Shown: positions 45,241 through 52,269 of the stretch, one piece after another | How positions within the stretch are numbered: position 1 is the first letter of the stretch | Layout: the number at the start of each line of letters is the position of its first letter | NCBI RefSeq assembly: GCF_014205055.1 | Contig: NZ_JACHMS010000001.1 | Coordinates: forward strand, 1,054,001-1,118,000 | Direction of reading: 5' to 3' | DNA: 64,000 nucleotides | DNA from: Streptomyces luteogriseus | Lineage (GTDB): Bacteria > Actinomycetota > Actinomycetes > Streptomycetales > Streptomycetaceae | The notes under the pieces: generated by a model | Database searches by the model: none | What the model saw: the letters and a program-made list of their open reading frames with translations, nothing else | What the model was told of the DNA's origin: nothing | Translations under genes and position numbers: made by a program

Positions 45241-45846
45241 TCACTCCTCTGCCTTGACCTGCTTGGCAGTCCATTCGGTGCGCTCGACAAGGCGCCCCTC
45301 GGTGTCGTACACGGAGATGCCGTCGCGGCTGATGTCCATGCGACCCTGCCCACCGAACTTCGCCAGTTTCGTCACGGACGCCGTGAGCATCTCGTTGTAG
45401 CGGTCGTCGAGCACAGTCCGCGCCCATGCTGGCGTCGAGTCGACCCGGAAGCGCAGCAACTCCCCGTAACGGTCCTCTTCATTCCAGACGGTCAACGGCT
45501 TCTGTCCGTTCGCCCACTCCCAAGCCGCCCGGGCCTCGACCGTGCCAGCGGCGGTGACTTCCGCGGGGGTGTTCGGGGTCTCCGTCCAGGGCAGTAGCAG
45601 GGACATCGGGGAGACGCGGAGAGCCTGCGCGAGCGCCATGAGTTCATCGACGTCAACGCGGCGAACCTGCTTGGGCTCCTCAGTCCCCGGCGCCGGCGTC
45701 CGCCCGTTCTCGATCTTGTTGAGGGCGTCAGAGCTCAGCGGGTGACCGATCTCCTTCAGCTCGGCCGCCAAGGCGCGCAGGCTCATGCCTCGCGCGGTGC
45801 GCAACCGCCTGACGTTGTCGGCCACTGTGCGCGCCGTAGCGCTCAT
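45241..45846 (-). CDS. XRE-family HTH repressor of the element
   Basis: ATG 45846 follows AGGTGG at five bases, giving 201 residues. The N-terminal XRE helix-turn-helix is clear (VRRLRTARGMSLRALAAELKE, then LSSDALNKIENGR). The remaining 130 residues form an unrecognised domain that may be used for dimerisation or sensing. It is divergent from the excisionase-like gene across 158 bases with two inverted repeats, and precedes the integrase on the same strand by 49 bases, the usual position of an element maintenance repressor. Confidence 0.85.
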   Translation of the reverse strand: MSATARTVADNVRRLRTARGMSLRALAAELKEIGHPLSSDALNKIENGRTPAPGTEEPKQVRRVDVDELMALAQALRVSPMSLLLPWTETPNTPAEVTAAGTVEARAAWEWANGQKPLTVWNEEDRYGELLRFRVDSTPAWARTVLDDRYNEMLTASVTKLAKFGGQGRMDISRDGISVYDTEGRLVERTEWTAKQVKAEE

Positions 45847-45887
45847 TCGATCCACCTGTCTCACAGGCCCCGCATTCGTCGAGATTT

Positions 45888-45965
45888 TCCAGATGTTGTC
45901 TGGATAGTTGCGACGGGGGCGTCCGGTCCGCTACTGTCGCCACTATCCCGGAGGTTACCGGGATA
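45888..45965. promoter_or_regulatory. Divergent control region with two inverted-repeat operators
   Basis: TCCAGA-TGTTG-TCTGGA spans 45888-45904 and TATCCCGG-AGGTTA-CCGGGATA spans 45944-45965. Both lie between the XRE gene and the divergent excisionase-like gene. Two different palindromes suggest that either two regulators bind, or that each flanking promoter has its own site. Confidence 0.65.
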
Positions 45966-46004
45966 TCGCAAGTCTTGCATGGAAAATCAAGACAAGGAGC
46001 GGCT

Positions 46005-46226
46005 GTGTCCACGACCAGAACCGCTGTCTGCACGGACCAGCAGGATGAGTGGCTGACCCCGCGAGAGACGTCGGCGCTCACCAAGCTCAGCGTGCAGACG
46101 TTGGCGAACCACCGGTCCCAGCGGGTCGGCATCCCCTTCACGAAGCTCGGTCCCGGAAGGGCTGGACGCGTCCGGTACCGCCGCAGCGACGTCGAGCGCT
46201 ACCTGAACGCTCGGGCGGTCGTCTGA
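46005..46226 (+). CDS. Excisionase-like MerR-type HTH protein
   Basis: GTG 46005 has AAGGAG five bases before it and encodes 73 residues. The core is a winged helix (DEWLTPRETSALTKLSVQTLANHRSQ) followed by GRVRYRRSDVERYLNARAV, the typical Xis/AlpA pattern with a basic wing. Such proteins bend attachment-site DNA for excision or activate integrase. It is the first gene of the rightward unit and overlaps the next gene by one base (TGATG). Confidence 0.82.
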   Translation: MSTTRTAVCTDQQDEWLTPRETSALTKLSVQTLANHRSQRVGIPFTKLGPGRAGRVRYRRSDVERYLNARAVV

Positions 46227-46441
46227 TGCCCACGAAGAAGGCCGAGGCGCCGACGCTCGCTGATGTGAAGAAGTGGCCGGCCACCGTGAACGTGCCGCAG
46301 GCCGCGCGCGCTCTCGGCTGTAGCCGGTCGCAGCTTTACGAGCTGATCAAGCGCGGCGAGGCGCCCGTACGAACCCTCTCGTTCGGCAGCCGCCACGTCG
46401 TCATCACCGCGTCTCTCGTGGCCGTACTCGAAGCCGCGTGA
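46226..46441 (+). CDS. Small HTH DNA-binding protein, 71 aa
   Basis: ATG 46226 overlaps the previous stop. The product has a short lysine-rich start and an excisionase-type HTH (NVPQAARALGCSRSQLYELIKRGEAP) with a wing strand (VRTLSFGSRHVVITAS). Having two adjacent Xis-like proteins is common in actinomycete elements: one may direct excision and the other replication control. Two structured hairpins follow it directly. Confidence 0.8.
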   Translation: MPTKKAEAPTLADVKKWPATVNVPQAARALGCSRSQLYELIKRGEAPVRTLSFGSRHVVITASLVAVLEAA

Positions 46442-46445
46442 GAGC

Positions 46446-46495
46446 GGCTCCTGCGCAAGCGCCGGAGGTGCGAACTCCGACGACGCGCAGGAGCC
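46446..46495 (+). terminator. Nested hairpin after the HTH pair
   Basis: GGCTCCTGCGC (46446-46456) pairs with GCGCAGGAGCC (46485-46495), with an inner CGGAG/CTCCG stem at 46463-46467 and 46475-46479. It starts five bases after the HTH stop. Confidence 0.7.
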
Positions 46496-46516
46496 AGAAC
46501 GCCCACCCACAGCAAA

Positions 46517-46551
46517 GCCCCGGGTCGCTGCCAGGCGACTGATCCCGGGGC
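46517..46551 (+). terminator. Second hairpin between HTH pair and next gene
   Basis: GCCCCGGG (46517-46524) pairs with CCCGGGGC (46544-46551); TCGC/GCGA form an inner stem. Together with the preceding hairpin it separates the switch genes from the replication operon, whose promoter is not obvious. Confidence 0.6.
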
Positions 46552-46580
46552 CCGCCATTCATCCGACTGGAGAGGACGTC

Positions 46581-47210
46581 ATGAACCACCTTACGACCAT
46601 CGCTGCCCAGGACACCACGCCGACGAGCCGCGCCCTGCCGTTCCTCGCCGACGAGCCGCGCCAGCACCCCACCGGCGACGCCGTGGAGATCCTCGGCGCC
46701 CTGGCCCGCGAGTGCCAGCTGCGCGGCATCACCCCGGAGATCACCGAAGACGGAAGCGTCGACCTGACCGTCCCGCACGTCGACGGGCACCGCGTGTTCG
46801 TCGGCCCATACGACAGCGCGGCCGACGCCCTCGACGACATCCGCAAGCTCGGTTGCTGCCACGGATGCCGCAGCGAGGTGGACGACACCGCCGCTCTGTA
46901 CGCGGACAAGTGGCTTCACATCGACGGCTCGCCGATCCGCATCTGCCCGGCGTGCCGAGGCGAGCAGGCGACCGTGGCCAACGGGCAGATCACCGCCGTC
47001 GGCAAGCAGGCGTTCGCCGAGATGGCGCGCGACATCCACGCCAGTACGGCGGCGGCGAAGAACCCGGCGCTTGCGCTGGAGCGGGTCCTCGCCGCGCTGC
47101 CGGAGATCCTGCCGGGCGTGCTGAAGCGGACGGTGCCGTCGGCGAGCGACGAGACGGCCGGCCTGCTCGTCGCCGACATCAGCGCCCGGCTCCGGGCCCT
47201 GAGCGCGTGA
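46581..47210 (+). CDS. Hypothetical protein with possible zinc site, 209 aa
   Basis: ATG 46581 follows GGAGAGGACGTC. No family is recognised. The middle has CCHGCRSEVDD near residue 94 and CPACRGEQ near 124, which together could form a four-cysteine zinc knuckle. Flanking regions are helical (GDAVEILGALARECQLRG, ASTAAAKNPALALERVLAALPEI). It starts the replication operon, with GTGA overlap to the next gene, so a replication or copy-control role is a reasonable guess only. Confidence 0.75.
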   Translation: MNHLTTIAAQDTTPTSRALPFLADEPRQHPTGDAVEILGALARECQLRGITPEITEDGSVDLTVPHVDGHRVFVGPYDSAADALDDIRKLGCCHGCRSEVDDTAALYADKWLHIDGSPIRICPACRGEQATVANGQITAVGKQAFAEMARDIHASTAAAKNPALALERVLAALPEILPGVLKRTVPSASDETAGLLVADISARLRALSA

Positions 47211-47425
47211 CCAGCGGCCCGGCCCTCGTCGGCTCCGCCCGGCTCGTGGCCGGGCGGAGCCCGGGACGGCCCTCGCCTGACCGGTGGGCCCGCATGATCG
47301 CGGCCCGCTACGGACTGACCTTGGCTGAAGCCCGCGCCGAACTCCGACGCCTCGCCGCACACGGCTGGCAGACGTGGGAGTTCCACGCCCGCTTCGACAA
47401 CGATCGCAAGGACGACGTCGAGTGA
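47207..47425 (+). CDS. Hypothetical protein, 72 aa
   Basis: GTG 47207 overlaps the preceding stop, and its own stop overlaps the following GTG, so it is tightly coupled in the replication operon. The C-terminal half (WARMIAARYGLTLAEARAELRRLAAHGWQTWEF) looks like a small helical DNA-binding or adaptor unit. No named family is recognised. Confidence 0.7.
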   Translation: MTSGPALVGSARLVAGRSPGRPSPDRWARMIAARYGLTLAEARAELRRLAAHGWQTWEFHARFDNDRKDDVE

Positions 47426-48315
47426 CCCAGCACGATGGCAGCGGAGCGCGGTCGAAGCCCGGCCGCCTCGAATTCGAGCGCGCGATCAGGCGGAGTGATC
47501 TGCCGCCGCCGTCGCGGCACCTCGCGCTGACCATCGCCACGTGGGCGGACATGGACAGCGGCGTCATCGCGGACCGCTTCCAGCCTTCGCTCAGCACCCT
47601 CGCCGAGGCGACGGGGCTGAACCGCGCCACGGTTCAGCGTCACCTCGACCGCCTTGAAACGGATGGGTGGATCGGCCGTGACCGTCCTGAGCAGAAGAGG
47701 GCTCGGGTGGAGCACGCACGGACGCACTACTCCTTGACGCTCCCGCCCGGAGCTAGGCGCACAGAGCACCTAGGTGCAGAGAGCGCCCAGCCCCTAGTTG
47801 CAGAGAGCACCCAGGGCAAGGCGCAGAGTGCGCCTAGGGCTAGGCGCACAGAGCACCCCAAGAGTCCCTATGAGTCCCAGGAGTCCCCAAAGACATCTAC
47901 GGCGCGCGACTCCAGTACCGGCGACTCCGGTAGCAAGCCGAAGCGCAAGCCGCAGAAGACCGCAACCCAGGCCGGGCCCATCCCCGGAGACAAGCCCCAC
48001 CTCGGCGACGTCGAAGCGATCTGCGCCCATCTCGCCGACGTTCTGGAGAAGACCGGCAGCAAACGCCCCACCGTCACCGCTCAGTGGCGAAACGCCGCCC
48101 GACTCATGCTCGACAAGGACGGCATCACGCCCGAGCAGGCCATCGCCGCCATCAACTGGGCCCACGCAGACGGCTTCTGGCAGGCGGTCATCCTCACGCC
48201 CATGAAGCTCCGCGAGAAGTACGACCAGCTGCGTCGCCAGGCCCTCCGGCAGCAGCAGAACAAGCCCTATCAGAACCCCGACGACCAATCCGTCTACGAC
48301 GAGGACCTCATCTGA
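47422..48315 (+). CDS. Winged-helix replication initiator-like protein (lambda O / DnaD-like role)
   Basis: GTG 47422 overlaps the previous stop, giving 297 residues. The N-terminal winged helix (RHLALTIATWADMDSGVI, STLAEATGLNRATVQRHLDRLETDGWI) is like phage initiators and RepA-type proteins. Residues about 110-195 are a low-complexity linker whose DNA carries five iterons. The C-terminal part (PHLGDVEAICAHLADVLEK to WHLKREKYDQLRR-like helices) would contact the helicase loader encoded next. A lambda O-like layout (initiator with origin inside, then loader, then helicase) is inferred from position and domains, not homology to O itself. Confidence 0.75.
   Translation: MTQHDGSGARSKPGRLEFERAIRRSDLPPPSRHLALTIATWADMDSGVIADRFQPSLSTLAEATGLNRATVQRHLDRLETDGWIGRDRPEQKRARVEHARTHYSLTLPPGARRTEHLGAESAQPLVAESTQGKAQSAPRARRTEHPKSPYESQESPKTSTARDSSTGDSGSKPKRKPQKTATQAGPIPGDKPHLGDVEAICAHLADVLEKTGSKRPTVTAQWRNAARLMLDKDGITPEQAIAAINWAHADGFWQAVILTPMKLREKYDQLRRQALRQQQNKPYQNPDDQSVYDEDLI
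47753..47857 (+). repeat. Five iterons inside the initiator gene: candidate replication origin
   Basis: Five 18-bp repeats with consensus CTAGGYGCASAGAGCRCC start at 47753, 47770, 47794, 47817 and 47840. Copies one and five are identical, and copy four is the most divergent. Spacing is 17, 24, 23 and 23 bases. They are followed by three GAGTCCC repeats at 47862, 47872 and 47881. Iterons within the linker of an initiator gene are the arrangement of the lambdoid origin. Confidence 0.75.
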
Positions 48316-49058
48316 TGAACCAGCGCTCGAAGCTCACCGTCGACTTCGCCGGCCTCGGTATTCCGCCTGGCCGCTACGCCCTCCCCACCCCTGGCGCCTA
48401 CGACGGATACGACCGGCTTGAGCGGCACTTCACGGGCCACCTCTGTCTGTCTGACCTGACCCCCGACGACGTCCAGTTCCTCCGCGACCACTTCGCCGAG
48501 CAGGTCACAGAGCACCGTCGGCAGGCCATGGACTACTTCGAGGCGAGGGTGCCTCGCCGCTTCAATGGGGTGTGCCCCGACGAGCAGGCCACCGCGTGGG
48601 CCGAGCAGTTCGCCGCCAACCAGCACGCTGTGAAATCGCTGCTGCTGGTCGGCCCGACAGGCACCGGCAAGACCCACTACGCCTGGTCGTTGCTCGGCGC
48701 GGTCGCCGAGACCGGCACCCAAGTGCGGTGGCAGATGCACACCGCCGCGGACCTGTACGCCAGCCTGCGCCCCCGTGACGGCGAGGACTCCGAGAGCACG
48801 TTCGAGCGGATCGCCAACGCGCACCTCCTCGTCCTCGACGACCTGGGCGCGTCTAAGTGGACCGAGTGGGTGGAGGAGATCACCTACCGGCTGATCAACC
48901 ACCGGTACGAGGAGTGCCTCCCGAGCATCTTCACGAGCAACCTGCCACCGACGGAACTGCGTGACGCGCTGGGCGGCCGGGTCGCGTCCCGGCTGACGGA
49001 GATGTGCGACCGGATCACCCTCAAGGGCGACGACCGCCGGAAGGGGGCCCGTTCGTGA
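48315..49058 (+). CDS. DnaC/IstB-like AAA+ helicase loader
   Basis: ATG 48315 overlaps the preceding stop. The 247-residue product has an N-terminal helical region likely to bind DnaB, then an AAA+ module: Walker A GPTGTGKT at 113-120, Walker B HLLVLDDLG near 177, sensor 1 in IFTSNLP and an arginine finger in GGRVASRLTEMCD. This is the order of DnaC/DnaI-type loaders, which open the helicase ring at the origin. The next gene is the helicase, overlapping by four bases, which supports the role. Confidence 0.9.
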   Translation: MNQRSKLTVDFAGLGIPPGRYALPTPGAYDGYDRLERHFTGHLCLSDLTPDDVQFLRDHFAEQVTEHRRQAMDYFEARVPRRFNGVCPDEQATAWAEQFAANQHAVKSLLLVGPTGTGKTHYAWSLLGAVAETGTQVRWQMHTAADLYASLRPRDGEDSESTFERIANAHLLVLDDLGASKWTEWVEEITYRLINHRYEECLPSIFTSNLPPTELRDALGGRVASRLTEMCDRITLKGDDRRKGARS

Positions 49059-50389
49059 ACGAGGAGACCTACGAGCGGCCCCTGCCGCACGACTCGGCTG
49101 CGGAGCAGGCCGTGCTCGGCGCGATGCTCCTGTCCACGGACGCGATCACCGATGTCGTGGAGATCCTCGACGGCGCGAGCGACTTCCACGAGCCTCACCA
49201 CGAGCTGGTGTACGGCGCGATCCTCGCCCTCTACACCGGCGGCCGGCCGGTCGACCCGATCACCGTGTCCAACCACCTGCGGGAGCAGGGCGTCCTCGCC
49301 AAGGCCGGTGGTGCGGCCGCCGTACACAACCTGGTCAACCAGGTCCCGACGGCCGCACACGCCCAGCATCACGCGGAGATCGTGCACGACTGTGCGCTGC
49401 GCCGCCGCATGATCCTGGCGGGCACGAAGATCGTGCGGCTCGGCTACGGAGGGGCCGATGCCGCCGCCTCCCTGGACGCCGCCCAGGCGGAGCTGAACGC
49501 GGCCGCGCAGGTTCGCGAGGATCCCGACTCGGCGCTGATCGGCGAAGACCTCGGCGAGATGGTCAGTGAACTGGAAGCGCTCCAGCGGGACGGGCGCGCC
49601 ATGGGCGTACCGACCGGGTTCGCCGACCTCGACGCGCTGACGAACGGACTGCACCCCGGGCAGATGGTCATCGTCGCGGGGCGGCCGGCGCTCGGGAAGT
49701 CGACGCTCGGAGTCGACGTGGTCCGCTCGTGCTCGATCCGGCACGGCCGCCCGTCGGTGTTCTTCAGCCTGGAGATGTCCCGCCGAGAGGTACAGCACCG
49801 CATCGCCTCGGCGGAGGCCCGCATCGGGCTGCACCACATCCGCAGCGGCACCATGACCGACACCGACTGGCTTCGGCTCGCGGACAACTCGGCGCGGATC
49901 GCGAAGGCACCGCTCACGATCGACGCCACCCCGAACCAGACGGTGATGCAGATCAAGGCCCGCTGCCGCCAGTTGAAGCACCGCGCCGGCCTCGACCTGG
50001 TCGTCATCGACTACCTCCAGCTCCTCACCTCCGGCATGTCGCGGCGGCAGGAGAACCGGCAGCAGGAGGTCTCCGACATGAGCCGGTCGATCAAGCTCAT
50101 GGCGAAGGAGCTGGAAGTGCCCGTCATCGTGCTCTGCCAGTTGAACCGCGGGCCGGAGCAGCGCAGCGACAAGAAGCCCCAGGTCGCTGACCTCCGAGAG
50201 TCCGGGTCGCTGGAGCAGGACGCCGACATGGTGATCCTGCTGCACCGCGAGGACGCCTACGAGAAGGAAGGGCCGCGCGCCGGCGAGGCCGACCTGATCG
50301 TGGGCAAGCACCGCAACGGCCCGACGGCGACCATCACCGTCGCTGCGCAGCTGCACTACTCCCGCTTCGTCGACATGGCGCTGTCGTGA
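49055..50389 (+). CDS. dnaB: Replicative DNA helicase, element-encoded DnaB
   Basis: GTG 49055 gives 444 residues. The N-terminal DnaB domain (PHDSAAEQAVLGAMLL, primase-interacting) is followed by a linker helix and the RecA-like domain: Walker A GRPALGKST at 209-217, VFFSLEMSRREV (walker-A-adjacent DnaB signature), Walker B LVVIDYLQLLTS and the DRRESGSLEQDAD motif with the arginine finger segment. The chromosomal copy should be elsewhere, so this one serves the element. The last base pairs overlap the next small gene (GTGA). Confidence 0.93.
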   Translation: MNEETYERPLPHDSAAEQAVLGAMLLSTDAITDVVEILDGASDFHEPHHELVYGAILALYTGGRPVDPITVSNHLREQGVLAKAGGAAAVHNLVNQVPTAAHAQHHAEIVHDCALRRRMILAGTKIVRLGYGGADAAASLDAAQAELNAAAQVREDPDSALIGEDLGEMVSELEALQRDGRAMGVPTGFADLDALTNGLHPGQMVIVAGRPALGKSTLGVDVVRSCSIRHGRPSVFFSLEMSRREVQHRIASAEARIGLHHIRSGTMTDTDWLRLADNSARIAKAPLTIDATPNQTVMQIKARCRQLKHRAGLDLVVIDYLQLLTSGMSRRQENRQQEVSDMSRSIKLMAKELEVPVIVLCQLNRGPEQRSDKKPQVADLRESGSLEQDADMVILLHREDAYEKEGPRAGEADLIVGKHRNGPTATITVAAQLHYSRFVDMALS

Positions 50390-50658
50390 ACGGCATCAGC
50401 GAGCAGGACATCGCGGCGGCGCGAGAGCAGGGCGACCTCGCCGCGCTGGTCCTCATGTCGAGCGGCCTGACGATCAAGGCTCCCAAGCCGCGCACCGCGC
50501 CGAGGGTGCTGTCGACTCCCCGTGCGCGGCCGGGGGCGTGGCCCGACGGCACACGCTCGCCTGGGCTCACCCCGGAGGTCGCCGAGCACCTGGCCCAGCT
50601 CTGGCCCGGCCGCTTCTCGCCTGGTGCGGCCATTGCGAACGACCGACCGCACAGATGA
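50386..50658 (+). CDS. Hypothetical protein, 90 aa
   Basis: GTG 50386 overlaps the dnaB stop. The first 30 residues form a helix (EQDIAAAREQGDLAALVLM), and the rest is rich in Pro and Arg and likely disordered. No family is recognised. Its position at the end of the replication operon is the only clue. Confidence 0.6.
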   Translation: MNGISEQDIAAAREQGDLAALVLMSSGLTIKAPKPRTAPRVLSTPRARPGAWPDGTRSPGLTPEVAEHLAQLWPGRFSPGAAIANDRPHR

Positions 50659-50749
50659 GCAGTGCCTTCGTGCCCGACTCGCGGGCGAGTGATCCGCGCG
50701 GGCCATACCGTCATATTGAAGACCATCCGTACCTCACTCAGGAGACCGC

Positions 50750-51166
50750 ATGGCAGACCTCCACCTCATCTGCGACACCTGCAGAAAGCCGATCGACGGC
50801 GCTACCGGATACCTCTGGGTCGACAACAGCCAGATCAACGCCGTGGTCAAGGCCGTGGCTGAGTGGAACCGCGCCCACACCATTCCGGAGGGCGAGCCCC
50901 TCGCCGGCGGTCGGATGTGCAGCGCCACTGATCTCTTCAGCTACCCCGAGGCCGTCCAGTGGCAGGCCCATCACCACGCCTGCGACCCCAGCCAGGACGC
51001 CAGCGCCTACAGCATCCAGGCCGACCGCATCAGCACCTGGCGCGAACTCCTCGACTGGACCGCCCACCTCATGGAGAAGGAGTGGCTCACTCACACCGAC
51101 TGGGATGACGTCCTGCGCGGTATCCACGGGGGCCAGAGTCGCCTGGTCCTCGCCGCGACCAACTAA
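50750..51166 (+). CDS. Hypothetical protein of element/phage type, 138 aa
   Basis: ATG 50750 follows CAGGAG at six bases. The product starts HLICDTCRKPIDGATGYLWVD, with a CxxC pair (C9, C12) and further His/Cys near WQAHHHACDPSQ, so a metal site is possible. Similar short proteins occur on Streptomyces elements, but the function is unknown. The gene ends before a strong terminator at 51206. Confidence 0.75.
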   Translation: MADLHLICDTCRKPIDGATGYLWVDNSQINAVVKAVAEWNRAHTIPEGEPLAGGRMCSATDLFSYPEAVQWQAHHHACDPSQDASAYSIQADRISTWRELLDWTAHLMEKEWLTHTDWDDVLRGIHGGQSRLVLAATN

Positions 51167-51205
51167 CAGTCGGGACACCAGTAGCCGGCGCGTCCGCTAC
51201 TCGAC

Positions 51206-51232
51206 GGCTGGCCCCGCATCCCGGGGCCAGCC
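51206..51232 (+). terminator. Hairpin terminator
   Basis: GGCTGGCCCCG (51206-51216) pairs with CGGGGCCAGCC (51222-51232) across a five-base loop. Confidence 0.75.
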
Positions 51233-51259
51233 CACCTCGGCCTCAGAGAGGACTACCTC

Positions 51260-51406
51260 ATGACCCTGAACACGATCTCCATCAGTCTCCTCAGCGTGGC
51301 CGCTGTCTTGTGGACGGTGGGCGCGGTGAAGGGTTGGCGCTGCTCGCCCGCGGCCCGGGCGCGCGCGGCGAGGCGGGCCCGAGCCGCAGCCCGAGCCCGA
51401 GCTTGA
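51260..51406 (+). CDS. Small membrane protein, 48 aa
   Basis: ATG 51260 follows GAGAGGACTACCTC and encodes one transmembrane segment (TISISLLSVAAVLWTVGAVKGW) and a tail that is almost entirely Ala and Arg. The size and form resemble Spd or helper membrane peptides of actinomycete conjugative elements, but no homology is claimed. Confidence 0.55.
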   Translation: MTLNTISISLLSVAAVLWTVGAVKGWRCSPAARARAARRARAAARARA

Positions 51407-51540
51407 CCCCGGCGGGTGGGGCGTTGGCTCCGGCGGGCACGGCGGCTGGTCTGTGGGCAGGGCCTTGTGGGTTTGGAAACTGGACTGGGTTGGCTCCGCT
51501 GTGGGTGTTGGCGGGTGCGGCGACAACAAGGAGGTGGACG

Positions 51541-51711
51541 GTGAACGGATGGAGCTTCGCGGCGGTGGCCGTGATGTGTGTGACGGCTCTAGGGATCGCG
51601 CTGCTGTGGGCGGCTGTGAGGGCCGGTCAGGTGTCGGGGCGGGCTCGGGGTGGCTCCGGGCTGTCTGCGGCGGCCGAGAGGGTACGCAGAGAGCGTGAGG
51701 GCCGACTGTGA
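51541..51711 (+). CDS. Small membrane protein, 56 aa
   Basis: GTG 51541 follows AAGGAGGTGG. It encodes a single transmembrane helix (GWSFAAVAVMCVTALGIALLWAAV) and a basic tail. Longer starts exist upstream in the same frame, but they lack a ribosome site. The stop overlaps the next GTG. Confidence 0.6.
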   Translation: MNGWSFAAVAVMCVTALGIALLWAAVRAGQVSGRARGGSGLSAAAERVRREREGRL

Positions 51712-51890
51712 AGGCGAGGGCCCGGCGGGCTGGTGAGGTGCTGCTGCGGGTGCGGTCGGAGCTCATGGACGCGGCGGGCCTCGGTCTGCTGGCGACGGGT
51801 GTCTTCACCTGGTCGACGACCGCGGGCTTCCTGGCCGCCGGCCTGGCGGTCCTCGGGCTCAACTGGCGGCTGAACGAGGGCGCCGAGTGA
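51708..51890 (+). CDS. Small membrane protein, 60 aa
   Basis: GTG 51708 overlaps the preceding stop. After a basic lead (KARARRAGEVLLRVRSEL) one or two hydrophobic segments follow (AAGLGLLATGVFTWSTTAGFLAAGLAVLGLNW). The stop overlaps the WhiB-like gene start, so all three are translationally coupled. Confidence 0.6.
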   Translation: MKARARRAGEVLLRVRSELMDAAGLGLLATGVFTWSTTAGFLAAGLAVLGLNWRLNEGAE

Positions 51891-52189
51891 GCGGCGGCCA
51901 CAACCTCGCGGGTGCCCGGCCGGCGTTGGCGCTCGGGATCCCCGACTTCGTGGTCGAGGCGCGGGAGCCGGTGCAGTGCCGTGTGGATCCGGACGCCTAC
52001 TTCGTCGAGGGTCTGCGGCAGTCGGACGCCGAAGCGTTGTGCGACGGGTGCAGCTTCCTCGACGTGTGCGAGGCGTTCGCGTTGGACCGGCCCGAACTGT
52101 TCGGGGTGTGGGGTGGGACGACGCGGCGTGAGCGTGAGCGGCGGCGCCGTGGGGGCCCGGCAGTGGGGGTAGGGGCAGCGGCCTCGTAG
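51887..52189 (+). CDS. WhiB-like transcription factor encoded by the element
   Basis: GTG 51887 gives 100 residues. The iron-sulfur cysteines are present (VQCRVDPDAYF, LCDGC, DVCEAFAL), followed by the GVWGG turn and a short basic tail (TRRERERRRRG). It differs from the chromosomal copy at 34503 in the spacer after the first cysteine. Wbl proteins encoded by phages and conjugative elements are known to alter host gene expression. It ends a run of overlapping small genes. Confidence 0.88.
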   Translation: MSGGHNLAGARPALALGIPDFVVEAREPVQCRVDPDAYFVEGLRQSDAEALCDGCSFLDVCEAFALDRPELFGVWGGTTRRERERRRRGGPAVGVGAAAS

Positions 52190-52269
52190 CGGGGCCCTGG
52201 TGGTGGTGAATGACCCGGGCGGACGTGTGTCCACTCGGTTACCGGTAGGACGGATCAAGGAGTAACGGC

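Noticed and set aside
48315..49058. IstB helper of an IS21-type insertion sequence
   Set aside because: No IstA transposase or terminal inverted repeats nearby; the overlap with dnaB and an initiator gene fits a helicase loader.
50538..51263. Long frame overlapping the 138-residue gene
   Set aside because: The 50750 gene has a proper CAGGAG ribosome site and a plausible CxxC protein; the alternative frame gives Thr/Ser/Pro-rich noise, though an ATGA overlap at 50655 was considered.
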